From Paracoccus homiensis (GTDB taxonomy: Bacteria > Pseudomonadota > Alphaproteobacteria > Rhodobacterales > Rhodobacteraceae), in NCBI RefSeq assembly GCF_900111675.1, contig NZ_FOHO01000002.1:62001-126000 (forward strand): a DNA stretch of 64,000 bases. The letters are read 5' to 3'. The notes beneath the pieces were generated by a model. It did not search any database and was not told the origin of the DNA. It was given only the letters and a program-made list of their open reading frames with translations. This document shows, in pieces, positions 30,459-40,313 of this stretch. The position numbers and the translations under genes were made by a program. Position 1 is the first letter of the stretch, and each line of letters begins with the position of its first letter.

Positions 30459-31166
30459 ATGCTGGACGCGACAAACCTGACCCTTCACTATGGCGGCAGC
30501 CAGATCCTGCATGGCATCGACATCGCCGCGCGGCCCGGATCGGTGACATGCGTGATGGGCAATAACGGGGTCGGCAAGACCTCGTTGATGAACCTGCTTG
30601 CCGGGCGGCACCCGCGATCGGGCGGGACGCTGCGTTTCGACGGCAGGGATCTGGGGCGTGCAAGCGCCCAGATGATGGCGCGGCTGGGCGTGGGCTATGT
30701 CCCGCAGGGGCGCGCGATCTTTCCGATGCTGACCGTGCGCGAGAACATGGAAACCGGCTTTGCCTGCCTGCCCCGGTCGGACCGTACGATCCCCGAGGAG
30801 ATCTTCGACAGCTTTCCCGTGCTGGCCGAGATGGCCAATCGTCGCGGCGGCGACCTGTCGGGCGGCCAGCAACAGCAGCTGGCGATCGCGCGCGCGCTGA
30901 TCACCCGCCCGCGCGTTCTGTTGCTGGATGAGCCGACCGAGGGGATCCAGCCCAATATCATCGCTCAGATCGGCCGGGTGATCGCCGCCCTGCGCGACCG
31001 CGGCGACATGGCCATCGTGCTGGTGGAACAATATTTCGATTTCGCCTGGGATCTGGGCGATGCGTTTCTGGTTCTGGAACGCGGGCGCGCGGTGGCGCAG
31101 GGGCCGAAATCCGCGCTGCGCCGAGAGGATCTGCACGCGCGGCTGGCGGGGCACGCGGCGGCATAG
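30459..31166 (+). CDS. urtE: urea ABC transporter ATPase UrtE
   Basis: This 235-residue LivF-type ATPase has Walker A GNNGVGKTS, the signature LSGGQQQQLAIARAL and Walker B LLLDEPTEGI. It is the last gene of urtABCDE, 1 base after urtD, and is followed by a terminator. Confidence 0.96.
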   Translation: MLDATNLTLHYGGSQILHGIDIAARPGSVTCVMGNNGVGKTSLMNLLAGRHPRSGGTLRFDGRDLGRASAQMMARLGVGYVPQGRAIFPMLTVRENMETGFACLPRSDRTIPEEIFDSFPVLAEMANRRGGDLSGGQQQQLAIARALITRPRVLLLDEPTEGIQPNIIAQIGRVIAALRDRGDMAIVLVEQYFDFAWDLGDAFLVLERGRAVAQGPKSALRREDLHARLAGHAAA

Positions 31167-31168
31167 AT

Positions 31169-31194
31169 AAGGGGGCTTCCCGCCCCCCTTTTGG
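31169..31194 (+). terminator. intrinsic terminator after urtE
   Basis: AAGGGGGC (31169-31176) pairs with a GC6TT arm (31182-31190) with one bulged C, followed by TTTT overall. It lies 3 bases after the urtE stop and ends the urea transporter operon. Confidence 0.8.
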
Positions 31195-31209
31195 CCTGCG
31201 GCCAATTCA

Positions 31210-31236
31210 CCCCCCGGGGATATTTCCGCACAGAAG
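31210..31236 (-). repeat. intergenic GC-rich repeat, copy A (GAAATA type)
   Basis: On the minus strand this reads CTTCTG-TGCGGAAATATCC followed by CCGGGGG, just 3' of holC. It shares the cttctg/tt...GAAATA-C-CC..GGGGG core with copies at 45965-46020 and 51088-51142. The G-rich arm here is short. Confidence 0.55.
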
Positions 31237-31241
31237 ATGGT

Positions 31242-31691
31242 TCAGCGTTTGCGTTCCCAGCGGCCGGATTCCTCGGACCAGTATTCGGCGGTGACGCCTG
31301 CGCCGGTCAGCGCCTTCCACTGATCGCGGGCGCGGGCGGTCGCCGCCTGATCGCCGCCATCGAAAATGATGCAGCAACGTTCCAGGTCGGTGCATTCGGC
31401 CGGATCGACCTGCACTCCGTCCAGCGCCATCAGGCAGGACGGGGTATTGGCCGCCGCCTGCCCCGCGACGGTCAGCAGCACCGGCTGACGCGGATCATGG
31501 GGTCCGCCTGCCAGTCCATGCGGCAGGAACCCCTCGCCCCGCCACAGGTGATCGTCGAGGCGCTGCATCCGCGTGGGGTCGGCGCCGCGCAGCTCGACCC
31601 GCCAGCCGGCCTGCAGCGATTTGCCGATCAGGACCGGCAAAAGCTGTTCGGCGGGCGAGCGGGTGAGATGATAGAAAAGCGCGTTTCCCAT
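31242..31691 (-). CDS. holC: DNA polymerase III subunit chi
   Basis: HolC links the clamp loader to single-strand-binding protein. The 149-residue protein has the family N-terminus MGNALFYHLTRSPAEQ, the DDHLW motif and a C-terminal REW-like stretch AEYWSEESGRWERKR. Start is ATG at 31691; a GTG one codon upstream is possible. It follows pepA on the same strand, a common pairing. Confidence 0.9.
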   Translation of the reverse strand: MGNALFYHLTRSPAEQLLPVLIGKSLQAGWRVELRGADPTRMQRLDDHLWRGEGFLPHGLAGGPHDPRQPVLLTVAGQAAANTPSCLMALDGVQVDPAECTDLERCCIIFDGGDQAATARARDQWKALTGAGVTAEYWSEESGRWERKR

Positions 31692-31740
31692 CACCCGGCC
31701 CGTTCTGGCGCGGTCATGACCCCGACGGCGCGGCGCGGGG

Positions 31741-33213
31741 TCATTTCGGCTCGAACCGGTCGCGGACGAGGCGATCCAGCGTCATGACACCCCAGCCCGT
31801 CGCGCCCTTCGGGGCCAGATCGGTGGCCGAGGGCGGCAGGGCGACGCCTGCGATGTCGATATGCGCCCAAGGCTGATCCTTGCGGATGAAGCGTTGCAGG
31901 AACTGCGCCGCCGTGATCGAGCCAGCCGCCCGGCCACCGGTATTCTTCATGTCGGCCAGACGCGATTTGATCAGCTTGTCATAGGCATCGCCCAAGGGCA
32001 GGCGCCAGGCGCCTTCGCCTTCGGAACCGGCGGCGGACAGGATGCTTTCGGCCAGCTTGTCGTCATTGGCGAAAACGCCCGCGTTATCGTGCCCCAGCGC
32101 GATGATCACGGCCCCGGTCAGCGTCGCCAGATCGACGATGGCGGCGGGTTCGAACCGGGTCTGGGCGTACCACAGCACATCGGCCAGAACCAGGCGGCCT
32201 TCGGCATCGGTATTGATGACCTCGATCGTGTCGCCCTTCATCGATTTCACGATATCGCCGGGACGCTGCGCGCGACCGTCGGGCATGTTTTCGACCAGAC
32301 CGACCAAGCCGACGACATTCGCCTTGGCCCGGCGCAGCGCCAGGGTCCGCATGACACCCGCGACGACGCCCGCGCCGCCCATGTCCATGGTCATTTCTTC
32401 CATGCCGGCGGCGGGCTTGATCGAGATGCCGCCGGTGTCGAAAACAACGCCCTTGCCGACCAGCGCCAGCGGCGCTTCGTCGCCACCGCCGTTCCAGCGC
32501 ATCACCACGACCTTGGACGGGCTTTCGCTGCCCTGCCCCACGGCCAGCAGCGCGCGCATCCCCAGTTTCGCCAGCTCGTCTTCGTCCAGAACCTCGACCG
32601 TCAGGCCGATTTCCTCCATCGCCTTCAGGCGGTCGGCGAAATCGCTGGTGGTCAGCACATTGGCCGGCTCATTGATCAGGTCGCGGGTGAAGAACACGCC
32701 TTCGGCCACAGCCGCGCCATCCTTGGCCGCGCGGGCAAGCGTTTCGGGATCCTTGGCCATGAAGGTCACACGCGGCTTCTGCGTGTCGTCTTCCTGATCT
32801 TCGCGGGTCTGGTAGACCGAAAATTCATAGGCGCGCAGCGCAATGCCCAAGGCGATATCGGCGGCCTGCTTGCGCGCACCGGCCAGAACCAGCGAATGCG
32901 CCCTGCCCAGTTTCGCGCCGATGCTGGCACCGGCCTTGCGGGCCTCGGCGCTGGTGGCCTTGGGGGGCAGCATCACCAGTTGCAGCGACTCGGCGGCCAT
33001 GCCCGCGGGATAGGCCAGTTCCAGCGCGGCACCGGGTTTCAGGGCCTTGCCCGCCTTCGAGTCCAGCGCCCGCAACGCGGCCTCGCGCGTGGCGCGGGGC
33101 AGGCCCGAGGGCAGCCGGGCGTCCGGCCCGACGATGATCGCGATGCGGCCCTGATGTTCGCCCAGCTTGTCGGTGGCGGTTTCGACGAATGTGATTTCTA
33201 CGGGATGGGTCAT
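31741..33213 (-). CDS. pepA: leucyl aminopeptidase (M17)
   Basis: This 490-residue cytosolic dizinc peptidase removes N-terminal residues. The M17 signature NTDAEGRLVLAD is present, and the metal/catalytic lysine region GKGVVFDTGGISIKP is intact. AGGAAC precedes the start. It is divergent from lptF, with 113 bases between. Confidence 0.97.
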   Translation of the reverse strand: MTHPVEITFVETATDKLGEHQGRIAIIVGPDARLPSGLPRATREAALRALDSKAGKALKPGAALELAYPAGMAAESLQLVMLPPKATSAEARKAGASIGAKLGRAHSLVLAGARKQAADIALGIALRAYEFSVYQTREDQEDDTQKPRVTFMAKDPETLARAAKDGAAVAEGVFFTRDLINEPANVLTTSDFADRLKAMEEIGLTVEVLDEDELAKLGMRALLAVGQGSESPSKVVVMRWNGGGDEAPLALVGKGVVFDTGGISIKPAAGMEEMTMDMGGAGVVAGVMRTLALRRAKANVVGLVGLVENMPDGRAQRPGDIVKSMKGDTIEVINTDAEGRLVLADVLWYAQTRFEPAAIVDLATLTGAVIIALGHDNAGVFANDDKLAESILSAAGSEGEGAWRLPLGDAYDKLIKSRLADMKNTGGRAAGSITAAQFLQRFIRKDQPWAHIDIAGVALPPSATDLAPKGATGWGVMTLDRLVRDRFEPK

Positions 33214-33326
33214 GCCGGTTCCTCAATTCCTTGTTGCAAGAAACCTAGACCCGCAGCCGGGCCTTTTCCAGAGGCGCCCTTGCCGCTAGAACAACGGAAC
33301 CCGACGCAGCAGGAAATCCGCCGCCC

Positions 33327-34454
33327 ATGCCCCGGATCGACCGATATATTCTCAGCCAGCTGCTGACGCTGTTCGGCTTTTTCGCGCTTGTGCTGGTGTC
33401 GGTCTATTGGATCAACCGCGCCGTCAGCCTGTTCGACGACCTGTTGCGCGACGGTCAGACCGCGCTGGTGGTGCTGGAATTCACGGCGCTGACCCTGCCC
33501 TTGGTCATCTCGGTGGTGCTGCCGGTCGCGGCCTTCGCGGCCACGGCCTATGGCACCAATCGCCTGTCCGGCGAATCCGAACTGGTCGCGATGCAGGCGG
33601 CGGGGCTGTCGCCGTGGCGGATGGCAAGGCCGGTTCTGGTCTTCGGGCTGTTTGTCGGGCTGCTGGTCGCGGTTCTGGTGCATGGCCTTGTGCCGATGGC
33701 GCGGGCACGTCTGGCCGACCGCCAGACCGAGATCGCCGAGAATGTGACCGCCCAGTTCCTGCGGGCCGGATCCTTCCAGTATCCGGTCGATGGCGTCACC
33801 CTGTTCATCCGCGACATCGCCAGCGACGGCCGCCTTCTGGACCTGTTCATCGAGGATGCGCGCGATCCGGCCGACCAGACGGTCTATACCTCGGAAGAGG
33901 CGCTGATCCTGCGCGGCGACAGCGGCCCGGTTCTGGTGCTGTTGCAGGGCATGGCCCAGAACCTGCAGCGCAGCGATGCGGCCCCACCGCGCCTGTCGGT
34001 GACGCGGTTTCAGGAATTCAGCTATGACATCGGCGGCATGATCGGCGGCGGATCCCGCAAGGGGCGGGACCTGCGCGACTATGGCACCTTGCAACTGTTG
34101 AACGCCGATCAGCAGATGTTACAGGCGACAGGCGCCGACGCCGGACAGGCCCAGCGCGAGGCGCATGAGCGCATCGCCCAGCCCCTGCTGTCGCCCATCG
34201 CCGCGATGGTCGGCTTTGCGGCGCTGCTGGTCGGCGGCTATTCGCGGTTCGGCGTCTGGCGACAGGTGCTGTTCGCGATCGTGCTGCTGATCGGGGCGCA
34301 GTTTTCAACCAATGCCGCCGCACAGCAGGCGGGGCGCGATCCGGCACTGTGGCCGATCCTGTATCTGCCTGCGCTTGTCGGGGCGGGGATCTGCGTGGTC
34401 CTGCTGTGGTGGTCGGCCCGGCCACGCGGCCCATCCGGAAAGGGGGCGGCATGA
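33327..34454 (+). CDS. lptF: LPS export ABC transporter permease LptF
   Basis: LptF, with LptG and LptB, extracts lipopolysaccharide from the inner membrane. The 375-residue YjgP/YjgQ-family protein has N-terminal helices (RYILSQLLTLFGFFALVL), a periplasmic beta-jellyroll region (about 130-270) and C-terminal helices. Its stop overlaps the lptG start (ATGA). It opens an envelope operon. Confidence 0.95.
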   Translation: MPRIDRYILSQLLTLFGFFALVLVSVYWINRAVSLFDDLLRDGQTALVVLEFTALTLPLVISVVLPVAAFAATAYGTNRLSGESELVAMQAAGLSPWRMARPVLVFGLFVGLLVAVLVHGLVPMARARLADRQTEIAENVTAQFLRAGSFQYPVDGVTLFIRDIASDGRLLDLFIEDARDPADQTVYTSEEALILRGDSGPVLVLLQGMAQNLQRSDAAPPRLSVTRFQEFSYDIGGMIGGGSRKGRDLRDYGTLQLLNADQQMLQATGADAGQAQREAHERIAQPLLSPIAAMVGFAALLVGGYSRFGVWRQVLFAIVLLIGAQFSTNAAAQQAGRDPALWPILYLPALVGAGICVVLLWWSARPRGPSGKGAA

Positions 34455-35572
34455 TCCTTGCCCGCTATGTCGCGCGGCGCTTTCTGCGCGCCTTTCTGTT
34501 GATCGCCGCGATCTTCTTCCTGATCCTGCTGCTGATCGACATGATCGAGATCATCCGCCGGTTTTCGGACCGCGATATCGGGCTGGCGGGGGCGGCGCAG
34601 CTTGCGGCCCTGAATATCGGCAGCAGCTTTTATCAGGTTCTGCCCCTGCTGACGGTTCTGGGCGGAATCGCGCTGTTTCTGGGGCTGGCCCGCAGTTCCG
34701 AAATGGTCGCGATCCGGGCCTCAGGGCGTTCGGCGCTGAAGGTGGTGACTGCGCCGGCGCTGACGGCGGTGGTTCTGGGCATGCTGTGCGTGGGCCTGTT
34801 GAACCCGCTGGTCGCCGCGACCGGCAACCTGTTCGACGAGGCGGTCGCGCGGATCGACCGGAACGGGCAGCAGACCGTCTCGGTCGGGGACAGCGCGGTC
34901 TGGCTGCGACAGGCGATCGCCGGTCAGGGCGCCGATCGGGACGGGGATGCCGGGCAGATCGTCATCCGCGCCCGCCGCGCCAGCCCCGATGCGACCACGC
35001 TTTACGACGCGACCTTCATGATCTTTGCCCCTGACAGCGGCCCGACCCGCCGGATAGAGGCGCGGCAGGCCCGACTGGAACCCGGCGCCTGGGCACTGAC
35101 CGATGTCAAGGAATACCCGCTGGACAAGAACAACCCCGAGGCGCTGGCCGTCAGCCATGAAACGCTGTCGCTGGCATCGGATCTGACCGCCCAGCGCATC
35201 CGCGACGGTTTCGGCCGCCCCGAGGCCGTGCCGGTCTGGCAGCTGCCGGGCTTTATCGCCGGACTGGAACGGGCGGGCTTTTCCGCCGCGCGGCACCGCG
35301 TCTGGTTCCAGATGGAACTGGCCCGCCCCTTCCTGATGGGCGCGATGGTCTTGATCGCCGCCGCCTTTACCATGCAGCATATCCGGGGCCGCAACATGGG
35401 GGTTGCGGTACTTCTGGCCTTCGGGTCGGGGATCGGGCTGTTCTTTCTGCGCAATGTCGCGCAGGTGATGGGCGATAACGGACAGATCCCGCCCGCCATG
35501 GCGGCATGGTCGCCGCCGCTGGTCGGCGCGATGCTGGCCCTGGGATTAATCCTGCAGCGAGAAGACGGATGA
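34451..35572 (+). CDS. lptG: LPS export ABC transporter permease LptG
   Basis: This 373-residue YjgP/YjgQ-family permease is the partner of LptF. It starts MILARYVARRFLRAF, has the usual helix - periplasmic domain - helix layout, and overlaps both neighbours by 4 bases (ATGA on each side), indicating translational coupling from lptF to lptD. Confidence 0.95.
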   Translation: MILARYVARRFLRAFLLIAAIFFLILLLIDMIEIIRRFSDRDIGLAGAAQLAALNIGSSFYQVLPLLTVLGGIALFLGLARSSEMVAIRASGRSALKVVTAPALTAVVLGMLCVGLLNPLVAATGNLFDEAVARIDRNGQQTVSVGDSAVWLRQAIAGQGADRDGDAGQIVIRARRASPDATTLYDATFMIFAPDSGPTRRIEARQARLEPGAWALTDVKEYPLDKNNPEALAVSHETLSLASDLTAQRIRDGFGRPEAVPVWQLPGFIAGLERAGFSAARHRVWFQMELARPFLMGAMVLIAAAFTMQHIRGRNMGVAVLLAFGSGIGLFFLRNVAQVMGDNGQIPPAMAAWSPPLVGAMLALGLILQREDG

Positions 35573-37953
35573 ACAGGACGACCGCAAGAACACGGCTGAT
35601 GAGCGCGACGGTCCTGGCCGGGCTGACATGGATTGCCGCGATGCCCGCACAGGCGCAGGACATCTATGGTCAGGACGCGATGGAACCGGACAGCCGGATC
35701 AGTTCGGCCCCGCTGGACGGCCGCAGCGACAGTGCGCTGGCGCCGTCTGCCACGCGGCTGTCCGACACGCTGATCTCGGACGGGACGAACAGCACGCAAC
35801 TGACCCGCAGCGCCGAGGCAAGCCGCGACATCACCCTGCCCGCCGACATGACCGGCCCGGCCACCCCCGAGGATGCGGCGACCGTTCTGGCCGACAGCAT
35901 GTATCTGCAGGATGACAGCACGCTGATCGCCTCGGGTGGGGTCGTCGTCTGGTATCAGGGCGCAAGGCTGGTCGCCGATCGGCTGGTCGTGGACGGGCAA
36001 TCGGGCGCATTGACCATCGAGGGGCCGATCCACCTGTCGCGCCCCGGCAGCGCCGATCCGGATGAAGACGCCATCCTGATCGCCGATTCGGCGCAGCTGG
36101 ATCGCGAATTGCAAGACGGCATCATTCGCGGGGCGCGGCTGATGCTGAACCGCGAATTGCAGCTGGCCGCGTCGCAGGCCACGCGCAGCCAAAATGGGCG
36201 CATCACCCGGCTGGACAATGTCGTGACCTCGGCCTGCACCGTCTGCGCCGAGGATCCGGTGCCGCTGTGGTCGATCCGCGCCCGCAGCGTGACCCATGAC
36301 GCCGAAACCCGGCTGCTGCATCTGGAACATCCGCAACTGCGCGTGGCCGGCGTACCGGTCGCGGCGGTTCCCTTTACCATCACCGCGCCGGATCCTTCGG
36401 TCGAACGGCAGTCGGGTTTTCTACGGCCCAGCTTCCGGACCACCTCGAATCTGGGTTTCGGGATCAAGCTGCCCTATTTCAGAACCCTGGGTGACAGCGC
36501 CGATGTGACCGTCACGCCCTATGTCTCGGCCAGCCGCACGCGCACGCTGGAACTGCGCTATCGTCAGGCCTTTGCCCGCGGCGAGATGGAGTGGAACGGC
36601 GCCGTCACCCGCGACGACATCCGCGAAGATGAGACGCGCGGCTATCTGTTCGGCGCGGGCCGGTTCGATCTGCCGCGCGGCTATACGCTTGGCTTTCAGG
36701 TGCAGGCCGCATCCGACCGGGCCTATCTGCTGGATTACGATGTCTCGGATGCCGACCGCCTGTGGAGCGGCCTGACCCTGGAACGCGTCACCCGCGACAA
36801 GCTGGTCTTCGCGCGGGTCGGCAATTACCATTCCTTGCGCGACGACGAGGACAATTCGACCTCGCCCACGCAGATCGGCGACGCGCTGTGGATCAACCGC
36901 TTCAGCCCGCGTCTGATCGGCGGCGAAGGCGCGCTGGAATGGTCGGTCCATGCCCATCGCCGCCCATCGGACACCGATATCGACGGGCGCGATGTCGTGC
37001 GCGGCTCGCTTGGTGTGGATTGGCGCCGATCCGAGATCCTGCCGGGCGGTGTCGTGGCGGCAGCGCTGATGGGGTTTGACGCCGACATCTATCACGTCGC
37101 GCAGGACAGCAATTACGAGGATCTGACCGCGCGGGCCGAACCGATGGTCGGCGTGGAACTGCGCTGGCCGCTGATGGGACAATCGCGCAATGCCAGCCAC
37201 ATCGTCGAACCCGTGGCCCAGATCCTGTGGTCGCCGAACGGCGATGATGACGACATCCCGAACGAGGACAGCCGCCTGATCGAATTCGACGAAGGCAACC
37301 TGTTCTCGGCCGATCGCTTTCCCGGTTGGGACGCCCGCGAAACCGGTCTGCGCGCCAATCTGGGGGTCAGCTGGACCCGGATCGCGCCGACGGGCTGGTC
37401 GCTTGGGGTGACGGCGGGGCGCGTTTTCCGCGCGGATGCGGACAATCAGTTTCCCGCAAGCTCGCCCCTGTCGGGACGGCGGTCCGACTGGTTGCTGTCG
37501 GCCACCTATGACAGCGGCACCGGGCTGGCGATCGCGAACCGGGCGCTGTTCGACGACAGTTTCAGCACCTCGCGCAACGAATTGCGCATCGGCTGGCTGC
37601 GCGAGGATCTACAGGTTTCGGCCGGTCACATCTGGATCGCCAGCGACGAGGCCGAGGATCGCGACACCGATACCAGCGAATTGACCGCGGAAATCGGCTG
37701 GCAGATCGCGCCGGGCTGGTGGGGCAATGCCGAAACCCGCTATGATTTCGCGGCGGACAGTGCGCAGATGGCGGCACTGGACGTCACCTATCGCAACGAA
37801 TGCATCGCCGTCGAAATGGGCCTGTCGCGCCGCTTTACCGATTCGGACAGCTTCGAGGCTGAAACCAGCTTCGACCTGTCCGTCCGGCTTGGCGGCTTCG
37901 GGCGTCAGGATGAAGGCTTTGGCACGGTGGCGCGGCGCAGTTGCATGCGCTAG
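35569..37953 (+). CDS. lptD: LPS-assembly outer-membrane protein LptD
   Basis: LptD inserts LPS into the outer leaflet. The 794-residue protein has a signal peptide (about 1-29, ending AQAQ), an N-terminal OstA/jellyroll domain with DSMYLQDDSTLIASGGV and a C-terminal beta-barrel from about 270. Cysteines occur in SACTVCAEDP, near the barrel end (NECIAVEM) and at the C-terminus (SCMR), fitting the disulfides known in LptD. Start overlaps the lptG stop. Confidence 0.95.
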   Translation: MNRTTARTRLMSATVLAGLTWIAAMPAQAQDIYGQDAMEPDSRISSAPLDGRSDSALAPSATRLSDTLISDGTNSTQLTRSAEASRDITLPADMTGPATPEDAATVLADSMYLQDDSTLIASGGVVVWYQGARLVADRLVVDGQSGALTIEGPIHLSRPGSADPDEDAILIADSAQLDRELQDGIIRGARLMLNRELQLAASQATRSQNGRITRLDNVVTSACTVCAEDPVPLWSIRARSVTHDAETRLLHLEHPQLRVAGVPVAAVPFTITAPDPSVERQSGFLRPSFRTTSNLGFGIKLPYFRTLGDSADVTVTPYVSASRTRTLELRYRQAFARGEMEWNGAVTRDDIREDETRGYLFGAGRFDLPRGYTLGFQVQAASDRAYLLDYDVSDADRLWSGLTLERVTRDKLVFARVGNYHSLRDDEDNSTSPTQIGDALWINRFSPRLIGGEGALEWSVHAHRRPSDTDIDGRDVVRGSLGVDWRRSEILPGGVVAAALMGFDADIYHVAQDSNYEDLTARAEPMVGVELRWPLMGQSRNASHIVEPVAQILWSPNGDDDDIPNEDSRLIEFDEGNLFSADRFPGWDARETGLRANLGVSWTRIAPTGWSLGVTAGRVFRADADNQFPASSPLSGRRSDWLLSATYDSGTGLAIANRALFDDSFSTSRNELRIGWLREDLQVSAGHIWIASDEAEDRDTDTSELTAEIGWQIAPGWWGNAETRYDFAADSAQMAALDVTYRNECIAVEMGLSRRFTDSDSFEAETSFDLSVRLGGFGRQDEGFGTVARRSCMR

Positions 37954-37985
37954 TCTCGCGACGAAAGAAGAATTGAGGGCAGCAG

Positions 37986-39257
37986 ATGCGGCATTTCCTA
38001 TCCAGCATGGCCATCGCGGCGGCAATCGCGTGCGCTCCGGCGTCTGCGGTACTGGCACAGAACCTGTTCGAGCCGGTTCTGTATATCAATGACAAGGCGA
38101 TCACCCGCTATGAGGTCGATCAGCGGATGCGCTTCATGCAGATCTTGGGCGCAAGCGGCACCGATGCCGCCGCCGCCCAGGAGGCGCTGGTCCAGGACCG
38201 CCTGCGCGTTTCGGCCGCCGATCAGCTGGGGATCGCCGCCACCGACGAAGGGCTGCAAAACGGGCTTGAGGAATTCGCCTCGCGCGCGGGGCTCAGCGCC
38301 GCCGAATTCACCGCGCAACTGGAACGCGCGGGCGTCGAGCCGCAGGTGTTTCGCGATTTCGTCAAGGCGGGCGTGGTCTGGCGTGCCGTCATCCGCCAGC
38401 GGCTGTTGCCGCAGGTCGATGTCACCGATGCCGAGGTCGACCGCGAACTGACCAAGCGGATCGAAACCCCGATCATCACCCGTGTGCTGTTGTCGGAAAT
38501 CATTCTGCCGGCTCCGGACGGGCAACAGAATGCCGCGCTGCGCCGGGCCGAATCGATCGCCGCCTCGGACCCGAACGAGGCACAGTTCGCCGCCGCCGCG
38601 CGGCAGTATTCCGCCTCGCAATCGGCGCAGGCGGGCGGTCGCCTGAACTGGCTGGATGTCGACAACCTGCCCCCGGGCCTGCGTCAGGTGGTCCTGTCGC
38701 TGCAACCCGGCCAGATGAGCCAGCCGCTGCCGGTGCAGGGCGCGGTGATCCTGTTCTTCCTGCGCGACAATGCGGGCACCCTGCGGGCAGGCGCGCGCGA
38801 ACAGGTGCTGGAATACATGACGCTGCGGATGGCCTCGGTCACCGATGCCGCAACGCTGGCCGCACGCACCCGCAGTTGCGACGATCTGTATGTGCAGGCC
38901 GGGTCAGACCTGTCGCCCGCGATTCAGCGTCAAACCCTGTCGCAGAACCAGATCCCCGGCGCGATCGCGACGCAGCTGGCCTCGCTGGACGAAAACGAAA
39001 CCGCGGTGCTGAACTATGGCGGTTCGGCCGATCTGGTGATGCTGTGCTCGCGCCAACCCGCGCTGCTGGCGCAGATGGACGACGACGTGGCGACCACCGC
39101 CCTGCCCGATGACGGGGTCGAGGCGGCCGTGCCCGGCGCTCAGGCGTTGCCCGACCGGACGATGGTGCGCGAAGACCTCTTGAACAGCAAGGTCAGCCAG
39201 ATGGCCGATGCCTATCTGCAGGAATTGCGGGCCGATGCCGTGATCCGGCGCCCCTGA
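37986..39257 (+). CDS. surA: SurA-type periplasmic peptidyl-prolyl isomerase/chaperone
   Basis: The 423-residue protein has a signal peptide (cleavage near ALAQN, about 24), a SurA N-terminal chaperone region (INDKAITRYEVDQRMRF) and one parvulin domain (about 160-265, TRVLLSEIILPAPDG; LPPGLRQVVLSLQPGQMSQPL). It escorts outer-membrane proteins such as LptD, encoded just upstream. Its stop overlaps the pdxA start by one base (TGATG). Confidence 0.92.
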   Translation: MRHFLSSMAIAAAIACAPASAVLAQNLFEPVLYINDKAITRYEVDQRMRFMQILGASGTDAAAAQEALVQDRLRVSAADQLGIAATDEGLQNGLEEFASRAGLSAAEFTAQLERAGVEPQVFRDFVKAGVVWRAVIRQRLLPQVDVTDAEVDRELTKRIETPIITRVLLSEIILPAPDGQQNAALRRAESIAASDPNEAQFAAAARQYSASQSAQAGGRLNWLDVDNLPPGLRQVVLSLQPGQMSQPLPVQGAVILFFLRDNAGTLRAGAREQVLEYMTLRMASVTDAATLAARTRSCDDLYVQAGSDLSPAIQRQTLSQNQIPGAIATQLASLDENETAVLNYGGSADLVMLCSRQPALLAQMDDDVATTALPDDGVEAAVPGAQALPDRTMVREDLLNSKVSQMADAYLQELRADAVIRRP

Positions 39258-40222
39258 TGGGCCGTCGCATCCTTCTGACCTGCGGAGAGCCCGCGGGCGT
39301 CGGCCCCGAGCTTGCCGTGAAGGCCTTGGGATGCGGCGTCGATTTCGCCTGGATTGGCGACCCCCGGCATCTGCCGGCCGGCACGCCGGTAGCCCAGATC
39401 ACCGCCCCCGACGCTCAGGTTCCGCCGGGCCATCTGCCGGTGATCCGCCATGATTTCGCCGCCGATGCGACACCCGGTCAGCCGAACCCGGTCAATGCGC
39501 AGGGCGTCATCGACGTGATCGCCCGCGCGGTCGATCTGGTCGGTCGCGGCGATTTTGCCGCCATGACCACCGCCCCGATCAACAAGCAGGCCCTGAAGGA
39601 AGGAGCGGGCTTCGCCTTTCCGGGCCATACCGAATTTCTGGCACATCTGGCGGGCAATGTCGCGGTCGCGATGATGCTGGCCTCGACCAATGTCTCTCCG
39701 GCCTGCCGGGTCGTTCCGGCGACGATCCATATCCCGCTGGAACAGGTGCCCGCCGCGCTCAGCGACGAGGTGCTGGAACAGGCGATCCGCATCACCCATG
39801 CCGCGCTGATCCGGGATTTCGGCGTCGCGGCCCCGCGCATCGCTGTCGCGGGCCTGAATCCGCATGCGGGCGAAGGTGGCACCATGGGCCGGCAGGAAGC
39901 CGACAGGATGCGGCCGCTTCTCGATCGCCTGCGCGCGCAGGGGCTGGACATCACGGGACCGTTGCCAGCGGACACCATGTTCCATGCCCCCGCCCGCGCG
40001 GGCTGGGACGCGGCGGTCTGCGCCTATCACGATCAGGCCCTGATCCCGATCAAGACGCTGGATTTCGCCGGCGGCGTGAATGTCACGCTTGGCCTGCCTT
40101 TTGTGCGGACATCGCCCGACCACGGCACCGCGCTGGATATCGCGGGCCAGGGACGCGCCGATCCCGAATCGACCATCGCCGCCCTGCGCATGGCCCGCGA
40201 CATGGCGGCCCTGCGCGCATGA
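39257..40222 (+). CDS. pdxA: 4-hydroxythreonine-4-phosphate dehydrogenase
   Basis: PdxA acts in the DXP-dependent route to pyridoxal phosphate. The 321-residue protein has [11 protein letters not shown] at the N-terminus, [18 protein letters not shown] with a metal-binding histidine and the C-terminal [15 protein letters not shown]. Its location between surA and rsmA is the classic proteobacterial order. Confidence 0.96.
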   Translation: MGRRILLTCGEPAGVGPELAVKALGCGVDFAWIGDPRHLPAGTPVAQITAPDAQVPPGHLPVIRHDFAADATPGQPNPVNAQGVIDVIARAVDLVGRGDFAAMTTAPINKQALKEGAGFAFPGHTEFLAHLAGNVAVAMMLASTNVSPACRVVPATIHIPLEQVPAALSDEVLEQAIRITHAALIRDFGVAAPRIAVAGLNPHAGEGGTMGRQEADRMRPLLDRLRAQGLDITGPLPADTMFHAPARAGWDAAVCAYHDQALIPIKTLDFAGGVNVTLGLPFVRTSPDHGTALDIAGQGRADPESTIAALRMARDMAALRA

Positions 40223-40244
40223 CCCGTTTTCCCCATCGCGCGAC

Positions 40245-40295
40245 CTGCGGGGGGTCCGGGGGGCAGCCAGCCCCCCGGCCGTCGCGGGACGCAAC
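40245..40295 (+). repeat. intergenic GC-rich hairpin repeat, copy B (TCGCGGGACGCAA type)
   Basis: GGGGGGTCCGGGGGGC-agcca-GCCCCCCGG is followed by CCGTCGCGGGACGCAA, giving a strong hairpin in the pdxA-rsmA gap. Nearly the same string occurs on the minus strand at 55387-55430, including the GTCC before and the TCGCGGGACGCAA after the stem. Confidence 0.75.
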
Positions 40296-40313
40296 CAACT
40301 CGGCCCGACCAAG